Of a stretch of DNA of 64,000 bases, positions 50,861 to 64,000 are shown in pieces. The notes beneath the pieces were generated by a model. That model was given only the letters and a program-made list of their open reading frames with translations, did no database searches and was not told where the DNA came from. How positions within the stretch are numbered: the stretch's first letter is position 1; each line of letters begins with the position of its first letter. The stretch comes from Piscicola geometra (lineage: Eukaryota > Annelida > Clitellata > Hirudinida > Piscicolidae): the NCBI GenBank assembly GCA_943735955.1, contig OX030959.1:2323772-2387771 (forward strand). Reading direction: 5' to 3'. A program made the position numbers and the translations under genes.

Positions 50861-52384
50861 TCAATCTTGGGCACAAACGGCTGCTAAGAGGAATTCACCG
50901 GTTTTGGCTTCTTTCTTGCCATCCTCTCCATCCACCTTTGCAGCTTTTCCAACTCTCTTCCTAGTTGTCTGATCGTCTGTCGTGTTCAAGATCAAACCTT
51001 CAAAATCATAATTCAGCGCGACAAGCAACAATTCATCCACGCTAACCTCGTTCAAAGCATCATCAGGGAGTCTTTCAGTGCATTTAAAGTTTTCCATGCA
51101 TTCATAATTCCCATTTCTCACAACATTGCCTTCAAGATCTTCGTATGTGACATTCCATTCGCCTTCCTCTTCCGAGATTGGACTCTCGCACGAACACATG
51201 CATTTGAAATCATCTAACGAATGATATAAAAGATTTGAATTTGAAAAAGAAGTATCGACAATGCAGTTTGCTGCTGTGGCATTCACGGAGTAGGATGGAG
51301 ACTTAGTTGCAGCAGCGAGAGAGGGAGTCATTTCAGTATGAATTTTCAGATCAATTATGTTGTTGTTATCAGCACCATCGACATCATCATCATCATTAGC
51401 ACAATTAACATCATCATCATCAGCACCTTTAGCCTCCAAACTTGTCATCATTGTTTTTGGACACCACACGTTTTCTATGTTTGAGGTTTCTGAATAGACT
51501 TCCGTAATGGCATCTTCTTGACAGTCCACTGGCACGGTCTCTGCTGCACTGAAGGCTGACTCATCCCCATCATCATCACCATCATCATCATCATGAACGC
51601 CCATGAAGCTTTGTGAAGGAAGGAAGTTGTGGAGTGTCATATTGTTCTCGTCACCATCGTCTTTGGCACTCCTCTCTCCCCCTCCACTTGCTTGACAAAT
51701 ACACGTGCCATTTTGGAAGCTTGGAAGCCCCTTTTGGAGTCCACATGTCTGATCCAGTGCCATCCTCCCCACTCGGTGGTCAGCGTGGTGACAAACAAAA
51801 GATGAACTCGCTTTTAAAGTGAATTTAAGCAAATCCTTCAATGTGTTAAATTCTTCAAGGCTGAGTCGTTCGATAGATAAGACAAGAGATACTTCACTGT
51901 CTAAAGGTGCGTTCGCTTCTTCGAACTCACTCTCCAAGGCACTTATCGAAGAAACAAAGTCATTTCTCGCATTCTGCTTCAAGGAACATGTCATCAATCT
52001 CTTCATCTTCTTGATCCTCGCTTGCAAGTTTTCCATCTTATCCACTTTCAGAACCACTTCTTGTCTTTTCCTATCACTCTCAAGACTCTTCTTTTCCTCA
52101 TAAACTGCATCCTGCTCCACACACCTTTCCAGCTCCAGCAACACTTCCCTGTAGACCGCTTCAATAGAAACTATTTGTTTTTTCCATATCTGGAAGTTTT
52201 GATGATAAAGGTAAACGGGATGATTTGTATAATTCAATTAAATGACCTCTAAAATACTGAGTTGTGTGTTGAAAGAGCGGAGCTGGTAGCCTGTGTGTTC
52301 AACTGATGTCAAAATTTCTTCTAGTTTTTCTAGTTTTTTTTCTATTTCTTCTTCTTTTTCATGCTTTCCCGAAAAGTTCAGCAT
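50861..52384 (-). CDS. Unrecognised acidic coiled-coil protein, 488 residues
   Basis: Two exons, 52384-52247 (starts MLNFSGKHEKEEEIEKK) and 52189-50861, join in phase 0 across a 57-bp intron. The N-terminal 120 residues are predicted coiled coil: EKKLEKLEEILTSVEHTGYQ, IWKKQIVSIEAVYREVLLEL, then a basic NLQARIKKMKRLMTC. The second half is acidic and low in structure, with Asp runs (VHDDDDGDDDGDE, ADDDDVN), and ends with ELLLVALNYDFEGLILNTTD and a Lys-rich stretch. There is no signal peptide, membrane segment or catalytic motif. The tail keeps a non-repetitive sequence around CMCSCESPISEEEGEWNVTY. AATAAA follows within 10 bases of the stop. The layout would suit a structural or scaffold protein, for example of centrosome or kinetochore, but I do not recognise the family and assign no function. 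Confidence 0.75.
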
Positions 52385-53001
52385 AATAAATTATGATAAG
52401 TTTTATCTTCAAAGTAACAAAAACTGCTGAAATAATCAAGACTTTTCTTTTGTAAAATATCCTTTAATCAAAAGATGTTTTTTTTCGAAATAAATCCATT
52501 ATTTACAATTTTTTTGAGAAAAAGCTTTTAGACTTGAGTGACTAGTGCTTTTTCAAGTTATCTTTATTATTCTTTCTCCTCCATTCATGAAATATAAAAT
52601 AAATCAATGATAAGGAAGGGAGGTATGACAGAAATGTCAACTCACTTGGTTGCCATGACTGTGCCACAGCAGCCTACCTACTTGTGTTTGCCTTCCCTTG
52701 TGTTGTGGAGTATTTCACATATGCAAACAAACTTGTTCGACTGAATTAGTCATTAAAAGATTAAAATTATATTATTAGTTTGATTAATCACTCACTTTTA
52801 TTTTCAAATTAATTTTTATTAGTTTTTTTTCTTCAAAAGACTAGTAAGATGAAAGCGAAAAATTCATTTTTCTGTCGAAAAAATTTTAAGTTTTTAATAT
52901 AAAGTTATAATTTTTATATTTCAAAAGGTCAGCGGAGTATCATTAAAACCACAATTTACTCTTGTGCACTTTTAGCATATCTTTATTTTTTGAACAAGTT
53001 T
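52385..53001. promoter_or_regulatory. Divergent 5' region of coiled-coil gene and SAP30
   Basis: 617 bp of AT-rich DNA between two start codons pointing away from each other; it must contain both 5' UTRs and promoters. No convincing core motif is seen. Confidence 0.45.
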
Positions 53002-53983
53002 ATGTTGAATTTATCGATGGATGAGGATTTTGTAAAAAGGAAAAGTGGTTTGATTTGCTGTTTGATGGACTCAGGTGTCAGATGCAACAAACTCGCAGGT
53101 AACGCCTGCTACAACAAGAGAATTCAAAAGACGATCCAACAAAGAAGGTTGAAGTTCCTTGTAGACGAAGAGGTAACTAAAGGCAATTGCTTTCGTTATT
53201 CAATTATTGTTATTGCTTTCATGATCAAGCAATTAGGACGTTTGATTTTAAAATAAAAATCTCGATTCAATACCGGTTATTTCTTTTGAAAAATTAAAGA
53301 ATCTGGTCATTTGAATGTTAAACAGTGTTTTTTTCTCAGAATTATAAATGTATTTACTATTTTTAAAATGATTTGTTATGAGTGATTTATTTCTATATTA
53401 TTACATCCTGCTCAGGCAAACCATGCATACATCTGTGAAAGTCACAAAAGCACCATTCAAAATTTTCGAAACCAGCAAAAATCGAAAGAAGTTAAAATGG
53501 ACAATCTCTACAATTGTGAACCTTCCAAGAATGCCCACACTGACGTAAGTCAAGTTGAAAGCTACAACATACAATTAAATACTCTGTCAATATATTCCAA
53601 ATGTCATCCATATTTTCCCACAAATATCACAATCATTCTGTACAAATTGAATAGACGCCAATTGCACCACCTAGATCAACTTCTTTATGCTGCCATTGGG
53701 TCTGCTGCGCCGCTACAAAAGGAACTTCAAGTTGATCATGAAGCCCGGATCGAACAAGGCACAACTCGCCGAGGTACACACACAAACCCACACACACACA
53801 CAAACCCACACACATACACACACACACACAAACCCACACACACACACACACACATACACACAGTTGGTGGCGAAGCACTTCAGCAAACTGCACATAAACC
53901 AGAAGGACGTGCTCACCCAGTTCCTCATCACCTGCAAGCACGACCGCTCCCTGCACAAGAGCAATGACGAAGATGCTCAATGA
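53002..53983 (+). CDS. SAP30: SAP30, Sin3/HDAC corepressor subunit, complete
   Basis: SAP30 bridges the Sin3 scaffold to DNA, RNA and partner factors in the histone deacetylase complex. Exons 53002-53172, 53416-53544, 53675-53773, 53864-53983, all phase 0, give 172 residues. The atypical zinc finger reads CLMDSGVRCNKLAGNACYNK...YICESH, with the three Cys and the His in place, followed by a basic NKRIQKTIQQRRLK helix. The C-terminal Sin3-binding domain has LPLGLLRRYKRNFKL, PGSNKAQLAE and HFSKLHINQKDVLTQFL. The start was taken at the first ATG of the frame (53002); an ATG at 53017 is also possible. A (CA)n tract precedes the last acceptor. It is shorter than human SAP30 at the N-terminus, and whether it is closer to SAP30 or SAP30L cannot be said. 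Confidence 0.93.
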
Positions 53984-55758
53984 ATCATTATCATCATCGC
54001 CATCTGGATCATCGTCATTATTATTGTTAGAAGTTATCGTCATTAGTAGTCTCCATGATCATCATCAGCATCATTAGTTGTCATCAATGCAATCATCATC
54101 ATCATCATCATCATCACCAATACCTCATTCAAAAATCTTGTACATCATAATTGTAATTTTTTCAGTGCATGTTTCTCGAATTAAATAAATAAATAATTAA
54201 CTGTATAGAAATAACATTTACTTGTTAGATGCGCTTAAAACCCACCAGAGGTAAAGTCTTTGAATTTGTGTTGCAAGCAGATAAGGCAGTTTTACAAAAG
54301 CTTTTGTGCAGCTTAAGTATCTGTGTGCAAGAAGCCTAAATCACACTTATATATCTTCATTGGACCGAAACTCATGAACAAACGGAAATGGAATTATTCT
54401 AAGGCTGATTGATCCTTCTTAGTATGTATGGCAGTGATCATTATTTCAGCATGTATTATTGCTTATTCACCAAGACTATTCCACTCTCCAAGCCTTAAAT
54501 GCGATTTTATTTATTTATGGTTTATAAATTTTATTTAATAAAATATAAAATCGAACATATTGGCTTAGCATGGAGAAAGCAGGCGAATTTTGGAAAAGTG
54601 GTCGTGGAGAGAAGAGTGGGAGAGAGGGGAGTGGTGGAGGAGAGAAGAGTGGGAGAGAGGGGAGTGGTGGAGGAGAAACGAAAGTGGAGAGTATTAAAGA
54701 AAGTGAAGTTACCTTGAGGAGGGTGGCATTTGAAGGTAGAAAATAAACTCTCATCGAGATGCTTTAATGGAGAAGCACAAAAGGACGAAATAATCAAAGA
54801 AATAATCAAAGAACGCCACCAGACGACGACGACGACGATGATGATGATGCGTGGAATTGTGCACATGCGGTGGCGCTGCATAACAAGGGAGGCAGCAGCA
54901 GCTAGCCTGCAGCGCATCAGAGAGACACTACGTTCGTGAAGATGGGTAAGTATGTGGATGTATCTTCTGCTACGCTAAAAGGGTGCTACAGTAAGACGAT
55001 GGTGATGATGATGATGGTAGTGATGATGGTGATGATTGACACATGGAGAATTAAGATGGCGATGAGACTAGAAGAACTAAAAAGAAATTTGGAAGGCACA
55101 CAATAATAATAATGAAGATGATAACGAAGAAGATAAAGACAATGATCATGATGATAGAGACGACGATGGAGATTTTAATGATACTGATGATGATAATGAT
55201 GATAAGCAGCAACAACAGGCACAACAAAGACACAGTAATATCGAAAGAAGGGCGGAGAGAGAGGGAAGGGCGGAGAGAGGGAGAGGGGCGAGAGAGAGGG
55301 GGAGGGGCGGAGAGAGAGGGAGGGGCGAGAGAGAGTGATGGAAATGAATGTGCTTGGTGCTCGAAAGAAAGTCTCAAACTCGCTACAGACGCATACTCAA
55401 CAAACAAATCACGCACACACGCGCATACTCGATGTATACAAGTGTACACTAAAAGTACATCATAAATTAACACGCACACATACACACGCACGCACGCACG
55501 CATGCACACACACATACATTGAAGTAGGTATTATAGAACTGAAGCGAAAGCATGCTGGGATGGTGTGACAGTGGCGTATTAAATAATCGCTGTTTCTACG
55601 TTTCAGTGTATGTGTGTGTGTGTGTGTGTTTGTGTTGTACACTATCTATACACATGGAGTATAAATAATCGGTACTCGTAATGATTAAAACATTGAAAAT
55701 GATGATGATGATGATGATAATGATGGTACAGTAGCTGGAAAGAAGTTATAAAAATAAT
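53984..55758. other. SAP30 / beta-spectrin convergent spacer
   Basis: 1.8 kb without a supported gene. It contains CAT repeats (54000-54120), AATAAA at about 54184 (likely the SAP30 polyadenylation signal), GGAGAG-rich tracts at 54590-54670 and 55245-55335, and scattered ATG/GAT repeats. A short frame at 54730-54939 is not convincing. Confidence 0.6.
54184..54189 (+). terminator. AATAAA polyadenylation signal of SAP30
   Basis: AATAAATAAATAA lies 200 bases after the SAP30 stop and is the first such signal downstream. Confidence 0.55.

Positions 55759-64000
<8,242 letters not shown>

Noticed and set aside
54730..54939. 69-codon frame between SAP30 and beta-spectrin
   Set aside because: Contains a run of ATG/ACG repeats, shows no homology I know and no splice or polyadenylation context.

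Overview
This is a stretch of nuclear genome from an invertebrate animal, most likely a bilaterian. It carries small exons with GT-AG introns, eight conserved animal housekeeping genes, a tRNA-derived SINE, a LINE and a hAT-type element. It also carries an extraordinary load of intronic micro- and minisatellites. Nothing here points to a bacterial origin, so there are no operons, ribosome binding sites or CRISPR arrays. The sequence alone does not fix the phylum.

The eight genes alternate strand without exception. In order they are: the 3' end of a KDM7-family (PHF2/PHF8-like) histone demethylase gene (+, 1-3163, open at the left edge); exportin-1/CRM1 (-, 3641-10177); the nuclear-pore basket protein TPR (+, 10821-40934, about 66 exons); phosphatidylserine decarboxylase PISD (-, 41835 to about 43886 or beyond); the DEAD-box ribosome-biogenesis helicase DDX27 (+, 45161-50345); an unrecognised coiled-coil protein (-, 50861-52384); the Sin3/HDAC subunit SAP30 (+, 53002-53983); and the C-terminal half of a beta-spectrin (-, about 55759-64000, open at the right edge). 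This gives three divergent pairs with short shared 5' regions (XPO1/TPR, PISD/DDX27, unknown/SAP30) and four convergent pairs. XPO1 and TPR, which both act in traffic through the nuclear pore, lie head to head with 643 bases between their start codons.

Exon boundaries were read by eye from homology, GT/AG signals and phase. Most phases close perfectly from exon to exon. Weak points are stated: KDM7 exon 1, TPR exons 26, 48 and 62-64, the 5' end of PISD and the last beta-spectrin exon.

Mobile DNA comprises a 5'-truncated non-LTR retrotransposon antisense in an XPO1 intron, a 949-bp hAT-like element with 16-bp inverted ends and an 8-bp target duplication in a TPR intron, and two copies of one SINE family. 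A small antisense open frame with its own AATAAA sits inside a TPR intron.

The most unusual signal is how tandem repeats relate to splice sites. (GT)n tracts start at donors and (CA)n tracts run into acceptors. Several minisatellites have units that copy the adjacent splice-site sequence. One TPR intron (28590-29894) is a 20-bp minisatellite that is 435 codons long, free of stops in the coding frame, and so could be retained in frame.
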